From JADMIH01 sp035274425 (GTDB taxonomy: Bacteria > Chloroflexota > Chloroflexia > QHBQ01 > JADMIH01), in NCBI GenBank assembly GCA_035274425.1, contig DATEOC010000093.1, positions 20,729 through 84,728 on the forward strand: DNA of 64,000 nucleotides. Reading direction: 5' to 3'. Below are positions 35,790 to 43,561 of the stretch, piece after piece; the first letter of the stretch is position 1; every line of letters begins with the position of its first letter. The position numbers and the translations under genes are program-made. Under the pieces are notes generated by a model. That model was not told where the DNA came from, ran no database searches, and worked only from the letters and a program-made list of their open reading frames with translations.

Positions 35790-36803
35790 CTATTTCTCGT
35801 ATATCTCAGGGTTCACCACGTTAGGCGGCTTCTCGCCATTAAATACCGCTATGATGCTCTCGGCGGCCATCATCGCCATAGCGTTACGGGTATCGAGGGA
35901 GGCGGAGGCGATATGGGGGACTATTACGGCGTTTTCTAGCTCTAGTAGGCCGGGGTGAACCTCCGGCTCATTCTCGAATACATCGAGGCCCGCACCCGCG
36001 ATCTGGCCGCTCTTGAGGGCTTCCACCAGGGCGGCTTCATGTACGATTGCCCCGCGCGCGGTATTGATCAGGTAGGCGGTGCTCTTCATGCGGGCAAGCT
36101 CCGGCGCGGCGATGAGGTGGTGGGTCTCAGGGTTGTAATCGGTGTGGATAGAAACGTAGTCGGACTGCTCAAGAAGCTCATCCATCGGGACGAGGCGGGC
36201 GTTTAGCTCTCGCTCTGTCTGCTCGTCGGCAGGGCTGCGGTCATAATATAGGACCTGCATGTCGAAGCCGGTAGCGCGCTTTGCGACGGCCCGACCAATA
36301 CGCCCGAAGCCGATAATACCGAGGGTCTTGCCATGCACATCCTGCCCGACCATCATCAGAGGTCCCCAACCGTGGAACTTCCCCGCCCGCAAGAAACGCT
36401 CGGCCTCCGGCACGCGCCGGGCTGCGGACATGAGTAGCGCCCATGCAAAGTCGGCTGTGGTATCGGTAAGCACGCCTGGGGTGTTGGTTGCGGGGATGCC
36501 GCGTTGCGTAACTTCGGCCACGTCAATGTTGTTGTAGCCGACGGCCATATTGGCGACTATCTTCAGTTCGGGGGCCGCGTCCAACACATCAGCGTCTATG
36601 CGGTTGGTCAGCAGACAGTAGAGAGCGTTGTAATTGCCACCGCGCAAACGCTCTATAAGCTCTTCTTTGGTCCAGATGAGGTCGGGGTCAGGGTTGATGT
36701 CTAGAGTACCATCGGGGCCTACGACTTCGCGCAGCCGCTCGATGGCAACCTCCGGCACGCGCTGGGTCATAAGCACGCGCATAGTCTGTGCCTGGTCGGG
36801 CAT
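35790..36803 (-). CDS. D-2-hydroxyacid dehydrogenase (glyoxylate/hydroxypyruvate reductase type)
   Basis: A cytoplasmic NAD(P)-dependent reductase of 337 residues from the ATG at 36803 (GGAGG upstream). The Rossmann motif is LGIIGFGRIGRAVAKRA, the catalytic Arg is in INTARGAIVHE, Glu in DVFENEPEVHP and His in VPHIASAS. The N-terminal VLMTQRVPEVAIERLRE is typical of GyaR-like glyoxylate reductases. It is a single gene; the substrate (glyoxylate or hydroxypyruvate) is inferred from family similarity. Confidence 0.93.
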   Translation of the reverse strand: MPDQAQTMRVLMTQRVPEVAIERLREVVGPDGTLDINPDPDLIWTKEELIERLRGGNYNALYCLLTNRIDADVLDAAPELKIVANMAVGYNNIDVAEVTQRGIPATNTPGVLTDTTADFAWALLMSAARRVPEAERFLRAGKFHGWGPLMMVGQDVHGKTLGIIGFGRIGRAVAKRATGFDMQVLYYDRSPADEQTERELNARLVPMDELLEQSDYVSIHTDYNPETHHLIAAPELARMKSTAYLINTARGAIVHEAALVEALKSGQIAGAGLDVFENEPEVHPGLLELENAVIVPHIASASLDTRNAMAMMAAESIIAVFNGEKPPNVVNPEIYEK

Positions 36804-36865
36804 CACTTGCCTCCAGTGGTCGGTAATCGGTGATCAGTAGCCGGCAGTAAGTGATAACGGATTAC

Positions 36866-36887
36866 GCATCACGCATCACGTATCACC
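36866..36887. repeat. Short (ACGCATC)n tandem repeat
   Basis: ATTACGCATCACGCATCACGTATCACC overlaps the stop codon of the 57-residue membrane protein gene; same family as the GTGATGC arrays (opposite strand). Confidence 0.8.
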
Positions 36888-37056
36888 CCAACCCGAAGCC
36901 GAGCAACAGCGAGGTTGTGTTCTTGGAGGCCTCGTTCAAAAGGAAGAGCACCATGCACAGACCATAGCACCCGGCGAGGATGCCGATCAGCGCGAAAATC
37001 GGTATGATGCAACCACGAACGAACCCTTGCTTTTTCCTCTGGCTAGTTCCAAGCAT
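36883..37056 (-). CDS. 57-residue single-pass membrane protein
   Basis: A short frame with an excellent ribosome site: AAGGAGG 8-9 nt before the ATG at 37056. The product has a basic N-terminus (SQRKKQGFVRG), one hydrophobic helix of about 25 residues (CIIPIFALIGILAGCYGLCM and onward) with four Cys in total, and a short tail ending LLLGFGLG. Positive-inside orientation suggests a cytoplasmic N-terminus. No family recognised. It is too short for most gene callers. Confidence 0.65.
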   Translation of the reverse strand: MLGTSQRKKQGFVRGCIIPIFALIGILAGCYGLCMVLFLLNEASKNTTSLLLGFGLG

Positions 37057-37099
37057 AGTTTGGGTTTCCTCCTTGAGCGCTCTATGAGTCTATCATTAT

Positions 37100-37163
37100 T
37101 GATTGGGACGAAAGACAAAGGACGGAGGACGGATGCTATTATTCGTCTTTCGTCTTTCGTCGC
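37100..37163. repeat. Imperfect inverted (GACGAAAG)/(CTTTCGTC) repeat
   Basis: GGGACGAAAGACAAAGGACGGAGGACGG faces CGTCTTTCGTCTTTCGTCG, between the helicase end and the small membrane protein; a member of the GACGAAG repeat family. Confidence 0.7.
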
Positions 37164-37169
37164 CAGATA

Positions 37170-39557
37170 TCAGCTTGCCTTACGCTGCCCCTGGGCGGCG
37201 GTCTCGATGGAGGCTGCCACCAGTAGGCCTTTTATTAGCTCCTGGGTGTGGCGCTTGCCGCCAGGACCGACCTCCATCGCCGGGCCGACGCAGGAAGGGC
37301 AGCCAGCTTCACACTCACACGCCGCCACCACTTCGGCTGCCGCTTCGAGAAGCGTGGTATGCATCTCGTACAGCTTCTTGCTGAAGCCGATGCCGCCCGG
37401 CGTCGATTCGTACAAGAATATGGTGCTGAACCCTGTGAAGGGGTTCTTCACCTGGGGCACCACGCCCAGGTCGCGGGGGTCGCACATCAGGTAGAGAGGT
37501 GCCATCGAGGTCAGCACGTTGCCCAATCCTACCAGGCCCGCCTGTAAGGCCGCCTTCCCTCCCTTGTCCGCCATGTCGTCCGCTACGATGGAAGGGACGC
37601 AGAGCCAGTAGGAAGTAGTGTGCAGCTCCTGCTCCGGCAGGTGTATCTTGCCCCAGCCGACATTCTCGTGGGTATGCAGCTTTATTTTTTTGTAAATCGT
37701 GGCTTGAGCCGACAGCATCACCTCGCCGTAATTGCGCAGGCTCTCCCGCGGCTCGCCGGATACTATATCTAATACCTTTAAAGTGACCGCAAGGTTCGCA
37801 TCCGTATAATAATCGGCCTGAACTTCGCGGACATACGCCTTCTGCTCATCCCAGTCGAGGCGGTCTACGTGGTATTGCTGCCCCTCGTGGAGGTAGATCG
37901 CTTCTTCGTGGAGCATGGTCAGCACCGAGAAGCGGTCCATCTCACCGATGATGCGCGGGGATGTATCGGTCTCGTCAATAATAACGAAGTTCTCAGAGGC
38001 CGCGCTACGAAGTGATATGTTTTCCGCCGGGAAGTTCTCGCTCGACCAGTGCCACATCCCGCCCGCGTGCCGCACTATCATAGATTCTTCAAGGTAAGAG
38101 AGCATCTCGGCGGTCTCGGATAGGTTGTGCGTACCGTACCCCTCGTCCTCCGCGAAGGGTAGCTCGAATGCCGCGCACTGGAGATGGCTCATTAGTATAA
38201 AGAGGTTGTCGGGATTTATCAAGCCGTTTTCAGGTGAACGGTTGAAGAAGTAATCTGGATTGTTTACGAGGAACTGGTCGAGGGGGGAGGAACCGGCCAG
38301 CATGATTGCCAGGGACTGGGTGGAGCGGCGTCCCGCACGTCCCGCTTGCTGCCATGTGGACGCGACGGTGCCAGGGTATCCGACTATCACGGCAGCTTCG
38401 AGCGCGCCGATGTCTATGCCCAATTCGAGTGCGTTAGTGCTGACGACTGTGCGTACCGAACCGTCGCGCAGGCCGCGCTCGATTTCGCGGCGCTGGTTGG
38501 GGAGGTAGCCGCCGCGATAGCCCCTGATTTTGGACTTTGGATTTTGGACCCGCGAGTGGCGTGAGGCGGCGTCCTGGAGGTAGGTGAGGAGGACTTCCAT
38601 CGTGGTGCGGGTGCGGGCGAAGACGATGGTCTGGATGTCGTTGGCGAGTAACTGGGAGGCGATGTCTGTGGACTCGCTGAGGACGGAGCGGCGCAGGCCA
38701 AGCTCCTTGTTGACGACGGGGGGGTTGTAGAAGACGAAGGTCTTGGGACCCTGGGGCGCTCCATTGTCGTCTATCAGGCGGATAGGTGAGACGCCAGTCA
38801 TGCGTTCGGCAAGCTCCTGAGGGTTGGCTATGGTGGCGGAGGAGAGGATGAACTGGGGGCGGGAGCCGTAGAAGTGGCAGATGCGCAGGAGGCGGCGCAG
38901 GACGTTCGCGACATGCGAGCCGAAGATGCCCCGGTAGTTGTGCACCTCGTCTATGACGATGTAGCGCAGGTTCTCGAAGAGGCGTACCCACTTGGTATGG
39001 TGCGGGAGGACACCCGTGTGGAGCATATCGGGGTTGGAGATGACGACGTGCCCTGCGGTGCGCACGAGCTTGCGGGCGGTGGGCGAGGTGTCGCCATCGT
39101 AGGTGAAGGTCTTGATGCCTTCGGCGGACGACGGACGATGGACGACGGACGACGTGTGATGCCCAGGGTCGGGAGTTAGTGCGGTTGCTATGGCGTGGAG
39201 GTTGGCGAGTTGGTCCTGGGCGAGGGCCTTGGTGGGGAAGAGGTAGAGGGCGCGGGCCTCCGGGTCTTCAAGGATGGTGTTGAGGACGGGGAGATTGTAG
39301 CAGAGGGTCTTGCCGGAGGCAGTGGGGGTGACGACCACGACGTGCTCGCCTGCGTGGACGGCGTCCACGGCCTGGCGCTGGTGGGTGAATAGCTCCTTTA
39401 CGCCTCTCGCTTTCAATACGCTCACCAATCGCGGGTCCGCCCATGAGGGGAATGGTTCTGTGCGTGCAGGGCGTGCGGGTACGTCGCGCCAGGCGGTGAT
39501 ACGCTCCTGGAACATACGGGAGTTACGCATGTGGTCTATTAGTTGGGTGAGGTTCAT
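37170..39557 (-). CDS. DEAD/DEAH-box helicase of the MrfA/YprA type (DUF1998 C-terminus)
   Basis: An SF2 helicase of 795 residues related to Bacillus MrfA, a mitomycin-adduct repair helicase. Walker A TPTASGKT (77-84), DEVH (203-206), SSAT (motif III), and motif VI QQAGRAGR are present. The C-terminal part carries a Cys cluster CECEAGCPSC (747-756) of the DUF1998 metal site. Two insertions are encoded by short tandem repeats: HHTSSVVHRPSSAEG (~133-147) and SRVQNPKSKIRG (~335-347), both in surface-loop positions between conserved motifs. The start lies 2 bp past the stop of a decayed vapC gene. Confidence 0.92.
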   Translation of the reverse strand: MNLTQLIDHMRNSRMFQERITAWRDVPARPARTEPFPSWADPRLVSVLKARGVKELFTHQRQAVDAVHAGEHVVVVTPTASGKTLCYNLPVLNTILEDPEARALYLFPTKALAQDQLANLHAIATALTPDPGHHTSSVVHRPSSAEGIKTFTYDGDTSPTARKLVRTAGHVVISNPDMLHTGVLPHHTKWVRLFENLRYIVIDEVHNYRGIFGSHVANVLRRLLRICHFYGSRPQFILSSATIANPQELAERMTGVSPIRLIDDNGAPQGPKTFVFYNPPVVNKELGLRRSVLSESTDIASQLLANDIQTIVFARTRTTMEVLLTYLQDAASRHSRVQNPKSKIRGYRGGYLPNQRREIERGLRDGSVRTVVSTNALELGIDIGALEAAVIVGYPGTVASTWQQAGRAGRRSTQSLAIMLAGSSPLDQFLVNNPDYFFNRSPENGLINPDNLFILMSHLQCAAFELPFAEDEGYGTHNLSETAEMLSYLEESMIVRHAGGMWHWSSENFPAENISLRSAASENFVIIDETDTSPRIIGEMDRFSVLTMLHEEAIYLHEGQQYHVDRLDWDEQKAYVREVQADYYTDANLAVTLKVLDIVSGEPRESLRNYGEVMLSAQATIYKKIKLHTHENVGWGKIHLPEQELHTTSYWLCVPSIVADDMADKGGKAALQAGLVGLGNVLTSMAPLYLMCDPRDLGVVPQVKNPFTGFSTIFLYESTPGGIGFSKKLYEMHTTLLEAAAEVVAACECEAGCPSCVGPAMEVGPGGKRHTQELIKGLLVAASIETAAQGQRKAS
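38525..38563 (-). repeat. Tandem repeat inside the helicase gene
   Basis: TTTGGACTTTGGATTTTGGAC, related to the GGATTT(C/T)G arrays at 44788 and 49602, encodes the QNPKSKIRG insertion in frame. Confidence 0.8.
39124..39160 (-). repeat. (GACGACG)n repeat inside the helicase gene
   Basis: Five GACGACGG/GACGATGG units encode SSVVHRPSSAE, an in-frame insertion between helicase motifs. Confidence 0.85.
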
Positions 39558-39559
39558 GG

Positions 39560-39946
39560 TTAGTAGATGGTGAGGCCAGGGACGCGAGCGAAGTGTTTCC
39601 TGTTGCCGGTTACCAAAATGAGGTTGTGCGCGAGGGCAGTAGCCGCGATGAGAAGGTCCATTTGGCCGATCAACTAGCCTTGGCTCCTCAAGTTCCCACG
39701 TAGTTGAGCAAACCGCTTCATAATGCGCTTGTTCAGCGGCAGAACTTCTACGCCTCTCAGGAAAATCAAGAATCCTTGTTCGTGCTTCCTAGGATCCGTA
39801 CCAAAGTATATACCTTCATAGATTTCACCATAAGTAATCAGGCTGATGGCAAGCTCATCCTGTGGAAGGCTAGAGATTAACCTAATAGTGTTTGGAATAC
39901 CCTTCAAGAATTCTGCTACCTTATCCGAATCAATGAGGTATTTCAA
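39560..39946 (-). pseudogene. VapC-type PIN toxin interrupted by an amber codon
   Basis: The 128-codon frame reads KYLIDSDKVAEFLKG (first PIN Asp), SLITYGEIYEG (second acidic site), then RSQG, TAG at 39674-39676, then LIGQMDLLIAATALAHNLIL and TGNRKHFARVPGLTIY, which carries the remaining PIN acidic site. Everything fits a VapC except the single amber codon, which probably replaced a CAG or CGG. The truncated 90-residue form lacks the third acidic residue and should be inactive. The upstream antitoxin overlaps by 4 bp and is intact. Confidence 0.85.
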
Positions 39947-40251
39947 AGCTCTATCTCGGGACGCGTTGATATCTGACGGCTTTCGTGGATGTACTTAATG
40001 AAGGCATCTACGTCAACATCACCCCAACTACCTGCTGACGACAGAAATGCCTGATGGTCTTCGTCTGTAATAGTGCGCCGCTTTCGGGGCCGCTTCTTCA
40101 AAGGGGCAGGCTTGAGAAGGGCGATTTCACCATGCTCATTCTCTATCAGCACTTCTTCGTGCCTGTGGACTACGCGGTCAAAGAAGCCTTCCAGGTCCCT
40201 GGCGAAGTCGTCGAAGGGAACTGGCGCGTGCGAAACCGCTTCGTTAGTCAT
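39943..40251 (-). CDS. VapB/Phd-like antitoxin
   Basis: A 102-residue protein whose N-terminal half resembles prevent-host-death type antitoxins (FDDFARDLEGFFDRVVHRHEEVLIENEHGEIALLKPA), followed by a basic stretch (KKRPRKRRTITDEDHQAFL). It overlaps the vapC frame by 4 bp. AAAGG lies about 10 nt before the ATG. Its toxin partner has a premature stop, so it may now be an orphan. Confidence 0.75.
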   Translation of the reverse strand: MTNEAVSHAPVPFDDFARDLEGFFDRVVHRHEEVLIENEHGEIALLKPAPLKKRPRKRRTITDEDHQAFLSSAGSWGDVDVDAFIKYIHESRQISTRPEIEL

Positions 40252-40341
40252 AATGCAGAGCCTTTCTGTAGGATTTTCTGACCTGAAACAGTGCTTGCAT
40301 TATAGCATAGCGTTCGACGCCCCACGCCCTCTCGTAGTCAC

Positions 40342-40418
40342 CTCTTCCTCTGCAACGCCTCCTTCCCTATCTGCCCCAGCACAATGCGCTTTCCGGTGGG
40401 GAAGTTGGGGTGGAACTC
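40342..40418. repeat. 77-bp direct repeat, copy 1
   Basis: Matches 41033-41109 at 74 of 77 positions. On the minus strand it encodes EFHPNFPTGKRIVLGQIGKE and then ALQRKR before a stop, i.e. the C-terminus of the propeller protein gene at 41020-42807, but without the rest of that gene. Confidence 0.92.
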
Positions 40419-40431
40419 AAAGCTCGTTACC

Positions 40432-40770
40432 TCACAAACCGTTAATCTCGATGAGTTTCTCATCTGCTTCGAGCAGAGCTATCGCGCCCGCCAGCGTACT
40501 ACTGAGTATTTCTCTAAGCCGTGCGTTAGAGGTGTTGCCACACGTTATCCAAATGACTTTAGGTGGCGCACCAAGCTCATCCAGTAGACGCAAGAAGTCA
40601 CCATCCTTGGTCATCACCACAGCGTCTTCTTGCCTGGCCGCGAGAAAGATCTGACGGTCTGATGCTTCCCGCAGACCAAGCTCACGTACTGCGATAGCGT
40701 GCGCAGCAGAATTCCCATTGATCCAACCAACTATGGCTGGTGGAAGCTGGGCGTCAACCCAGATGATCAT
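40432..40770 (-). CDS. DUF5615 PIN-like toxin
   Basis: A 112-residue PIN-like protein: IIWVDAQLPPAIVGWI supplies the first acidic residue and AVVMTKDGDFLRLLDELG the second cluster, close to the well-known DUF5615 sequence. It overlaps the DUF433 start by 4 bp (ATGA). Its stop lies 13 bp from a 77-bp direct repeat. Unlike the other modules in the window both partners are intact. Confidence 0.88.
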   Translation of the reverse strand: MIIWVDAQLPPAIVGWINGNSAAHAIAVRELGLREASDRQIFLAARQEDAVVMTKDGDFLRLLDELGAPPKVIWITCGNTSNARLREILSSTLAGAIALLEADEKLIEINGL

Positions 40771-40991
40771 ACGACAAGTACAGGGTGGTCGAGCTTGCGG
40801 GCGGCATACAGCAGCGCGGCCTGCAAGTCATCCCGCTCAAGGTCGGGCATCTCTTCCAGAATCTGCTCGGCGCTCAATCCGCCAGCGTATAGGTCGAGGA
40901 TGTCGGTCACGCGGATACGCATACCTCGGATGCAGGGGCGTCCCCCACACTGCTCCGGGTTGATGGTAATTCTCTCTAACAGGCTTGGCAT
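40767..40991 (-). CDS. DUF433 antitoxin
   Basis: A 74-residue DUF433 protein from the ATG at 40991, which has GGAGGG close upstream; a GTG nine codons earlier is less likely. Motifs are INPEQCGGRPCIRGMRIRVTDIL and EEMPDLERDDLQAALLYAAR. It precedes the DUF5615 toxin with ATGA overlap. Confidence 0.88.
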   Translation of the reverse strand: MPSLLERITINPEQCGGRPCIRGMRIRVTDILDLYAGGLSAEQILEEMPDLERDDLQAALLYAARKLDHPVLVV

Positions 40992-41019
40992 AGTTCCCTC
41001 CAGAAGGTCTCCACCCACT

Positions 41020-42807
41020 TTACCTTATCCATCTCTTCTTCTGCAATGCCTCCTTCCCTATCTGCCCCAGCACGATGCGCTTTCCGGTGGGGAAGTTGGG
41101 GTGGAACTCGAGGCGGCCACGCTCGAACCACTGGTATTCGTCGCCGCTTTCTACGATAAAGCTCTCGCTGAGAGGGAAGCCGAGGGTGGCGAGGCCACCT
41201 ACGTCGCGCCAGTACTCGAGGAAGGGACCGCTCACGGAGTGCTGGGTGGGGCCGAAGTAGACGTTGTCGTCGGTGCTTGGGAAGAAGCGTACCGTCTGGA
41301 AGAACTGGCCCGCTGTGAGTTCGGCTCCGAGGCGGGCGATGCCTACTTTGTTGTCGCGATATTCGAGGCGGGCGCGCTCGAAGTACTGCACGGTGACGCC
41401 ATTCTCAACGAACTCCTCGGTCAGCGGGTAGCCGAACGTGAGTAGACCGCCGTTCGTACGCCAGAAGTCGCGGAAGCCGTACTTGATGTTATGGCCCGTC
41501 TCCTCGAAGTAGGTGGAGACCGCGGGGTCGAAGGGCTGGGTACGGTCGGTAGGGAGCGGGCCTTTGACCAGTTCGACTGTGGGAGTGGCGGTGGGGGTCT
41601 GAGTAGGGGTGGGCGGCACTCTGGTGGGGGTGAATATGGCGGCGGTTGGTGGCCTGGTAGGTGATGCTCCCACAGCAGCCTGGGCAGTTGCACTGGGCAA
41701 CACGACGATACCGGGGGGCAGCTTGTATCCCCAGATGGCGTCGGAGCCTGCCAGGAGCGCACGCCCGCTGTTGGGTTCGACTGCCAACAAGGTGTCTCCA
41801 GATAGCGCCTGGCCGGGGCCGAAACTCTGCCAGGTGCGCGCCCCGTCCAGCGATTGGAACGCGCCTTCAGATGTGTTGATGAGGAGAGCGCCTTCGGGGT
41901 TTGACAGGAGAGCACTTATGCGGAGGGGCATGGGCTGACCTACCGGCGCGCTGGATAGGAGCGTGCGTTGAGGGAAGGAGGTACGGCGAGGCATGGTCGC
42001 ATTTGCCCAGGTATTGCCCCGGTTTGTGCTGAAGTAGAGGCCATCGGAGGCGGTTGATGCGAAAAGGGTGTCACCGCTCCACGCGAGGCCGGTAATCTCC
42101 GTGCCGTTGTTGGGGAGGAGGTGGAGGCCCAAAGAAGATGAGCGCCAAGCCAGGCCGCCGTCGGTTGATTTGTAGACGTAGGCAGGAGCGTGGTCGTTCT
42201 GAGTGTGGCGAAGCCCCAGGATGATACGAGAGGGCTGGCGGGGGTCGGCTGCGAGGGCTGTGATCCAGGCACTTGAGGGGAGACCTTGAGAGGCGGGGTG
42301 CCAGCTATTGCCCGCGTCGGTGGAGCGGTAGAGACCACCCAACCCATTCATGCCGGCGTACAACACGGCTATATTGTTAGGGTAAGGCGCGAGCCAGCGG
42401 ACGTGCGCGCCGGAAGGCTGCATACCCTGCGCGAGCACGTCCGTCCACGTAACACAGCCGTCCTCGCTCTGGCGCAGGCCGGTTGTAGTGGCTGCATAAA
42501 GGATGGGGTTGCCGGGCTGCCCAGCATAAGGGGTGACGAGACGCATCGAGCGCGCCGTGCGGTTGCATACGGCCCAGGTCGCGCCGCCATCGGTGGTGCG
42601 AGAGATACCTTCGCCACCCAGGGCGTAAATAATCGCTGGGTTAGTTGGGTCGGGGGCGAGACTCCACGCACCGGGGGGAGGCGCACCCAGCCTGGTCCAA
42701 TCGGTGCCGACGGTCTGCGCGCCCGCGTCGTTAGTAGAGGTGAGCACCCAGACGGCGAGTGCGCCTATTAGGAATGCTGAGAGATTTCTTACGGTAAGCA
42801 TTTTCAT
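41020..42807 (-). CDS. Secreted beta-propeller protein with C-terminal repeat module
   Basis: A 595-residue exported protein: signal peptide residues 1-~31 (NLSAFLIGALAVWVLT, cleavage near AGA-QT). Residues ~32-370 show sialidase/BNR-like blades (GISRTTDGGATWAV, GLYRSTDAGNSWHP, YKSTDGGLAWRSS, YFSTNRGNTWANA, FQSLDGARTWQSF). A Pro/Thr linker (PTRVPPTPTQTPTATPT) follows, then two copies of a ~70-residue module (FWRTNGGLLTFGYPLTEEF...YFERARLEYR and YWRDVGGLATLGFPLSESF...WFERGRLEFH), frequent in Chloroflexota surface proteins. Function unknown, probably cell-surface binding. The last codons are duplicated at 40342-40418. Confidence 0.85.
   Translation of the reverse strand: MKMLTVRNLSAFLIGALAVWVLTSTNDAGAQTVGTDWTRLGAPPPGAWSLAPDPTNPAIIYALGGEGISRTTDGGATWAVCNRTARSMRLVTPYAGQPGNPILYAATTTGLRQSEDGCVTWTDVLAQGMQPSGAHVRWLAPYPNNIAVLYAGMNGLGGLYRSTDAGNSWHPASQGLPSSAWITALAADPRQPSRIILGLRHTQNDHAPAYVYKSTDGGLAWRSSSLGLHLLPNNGTEITGLAWSGDTLFASTASDGLYFSTNRGNTWANATMPRRTSFPQRTLLSSAPVGQPMPLRISALLSNPEGALLINTSEGAFQSLDGARTWQSFGPGQALSGDTLLAVEPNSGRALLAGSDAIWGYKLPPGIVVLPSATAQAAVGASPTRPPTAAIFTPTRVPPTPTQTPTATPTVELVKGPLPTDRTQPFDPAVSTYFEETGHNIKYGFRDFWRTNGGLLTFGYPLTEEFVENGVTVQYFERARLEYRDNKVGIARLGAELTAGQFFQTVRFFPSTDDNVYFGPTQHSVSGPFLEYWRDVGGLATLGFPLSESFIVESGDEYQWFERGRLEFHPNFPTGKRIVLGQIGKEALQKKRWIR
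41033..41109. repeat. 77-bp direct repeat, copy 2 (inside the propeller gene)
   Basis: The resident copy, forming codons for EFHPNFPTGKRIVLGQIGKE and the following residues. Together with copy 1 it brackets the DUF433-DUF5615 pair. Confidence 0.92.
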
Positions 42808-42884
42808 GATCTGTTAGCGTGTCGTTAGGGTGGTTAGAACATAGGGCGGTTCACGGGTTCTTGGGCTAGGCCCAATTCAGGCCC

Positions 42885-43409
42885 CTACATATCGCTATTC
42901 GATTGGGCGTGGAGAGTCAGGCCCTGGGAGGAGATGTCACCATTCGCCAGGAGGCTGGATATAGGTGTCCCTTCGGGTGTCGTAAGGTTGGGGGCGAGAT
43001 CGGCCAGGGGGCGCATTACGAAATGCCGCTCCCACATGCGGGGGTGGGGCACTACGAGACTCGCGGTCTTGAGGGTGCGGGTGCCGTATAGGAGTAAATC
43101 AATATCTATCGGGCGCGGACCCCATCTCTCGCTTGCTTCGCGGTCGCGACCCATGTCTCGCTCGATCTTTTGCAGATGGCGGTGGAGGGTGTGCGGCTCA
43201 AGCTGTGTGTTGATCTCGACTACCATATTGAGAAAGTCGGGCTGGTCGGTCTTGCCCCAGGGCTTGCTTTCGTAGACGGGCGATTGGCGAAGGAGGCTGG
43301 TAGCTGGAATGTTAGCTATCGCGGCGGCCGCAGCACGCAACTGAGCATCGCGGTCTCCCATGTTCGTTCCCAGGCCCAGGTAGGCAATTGTGTTGGTGGT
43401 AGTGACCAT
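42885..43409 (-). CDS. folK: 2-amino-4-hydroxy-6-hydroxymethyldihydropteridine diphosphokinase
   Basis: Transfers pyrophosphate from ATP to 6-hydroxymethyl-dihydropterin in folate synthesis. From the ATG at 43409 it has 174 residues; an upstream extension is open but unlike the family. Typical motifs are IAYLGLGTNMGDR, SPVYESKPWGKTDQPDFLN, and the ligand motif RWGPRPIDIDLLLYG with VPHPRMWERHFVM. It is the third gene of folE-folP-folK; tandem repeats lie between it and folP. Confidence 0.93.
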   Translation of the reverse strand: MVTTTNTIAYLGLGTNMGDRDAQLRAAAAAIANIPATSLLRQSPVYESKPWGKTDQPDFLNMVVEINTQLEPHTLHRHLQKIERDMGRDREASERWGPRPIDIDLLLYGTRTLKTASLVVPHPRMWERHFVMRPLADLAPNLTTPEGTPISSLLANGDISSQGLTLHAQSNSDM

Positions 43410-43479
43410 GCTTGTGCTGTCCCTATGTTTTTCTAACCGACAAGACGCCAGGAGCGCCAAGAAACCGCCAAGATTATTT

Positions 43480-43547
43480 TTATATTCACCGCAGAGGCGC
43501 AGAGGTTTGGGGATTACGAATTACGAATTACGAATTACGAATTACAT
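43480..43547. repeat. CCGCAGAGGCGCAGAGG and (ATTACGA)n repeats
   Basis: TATATTCACCGCAGAGGCGCAGAGG followed by five TTACGAA units fills the folP-folK junction. A related composite occurs at 63325-63380. Confidence 0.9.
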
Positions 43548-43561
43548 GCCAATCTCACGCA

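Noticed and set aside
32993..39676. Amber-codon recoding (TAG read as an amino acid) in two toxin genes
   Set aside because: Other genes in the window end normally at TAG, and the other lesions include TAA and frameshifts, so gene decay is the simpler reading.
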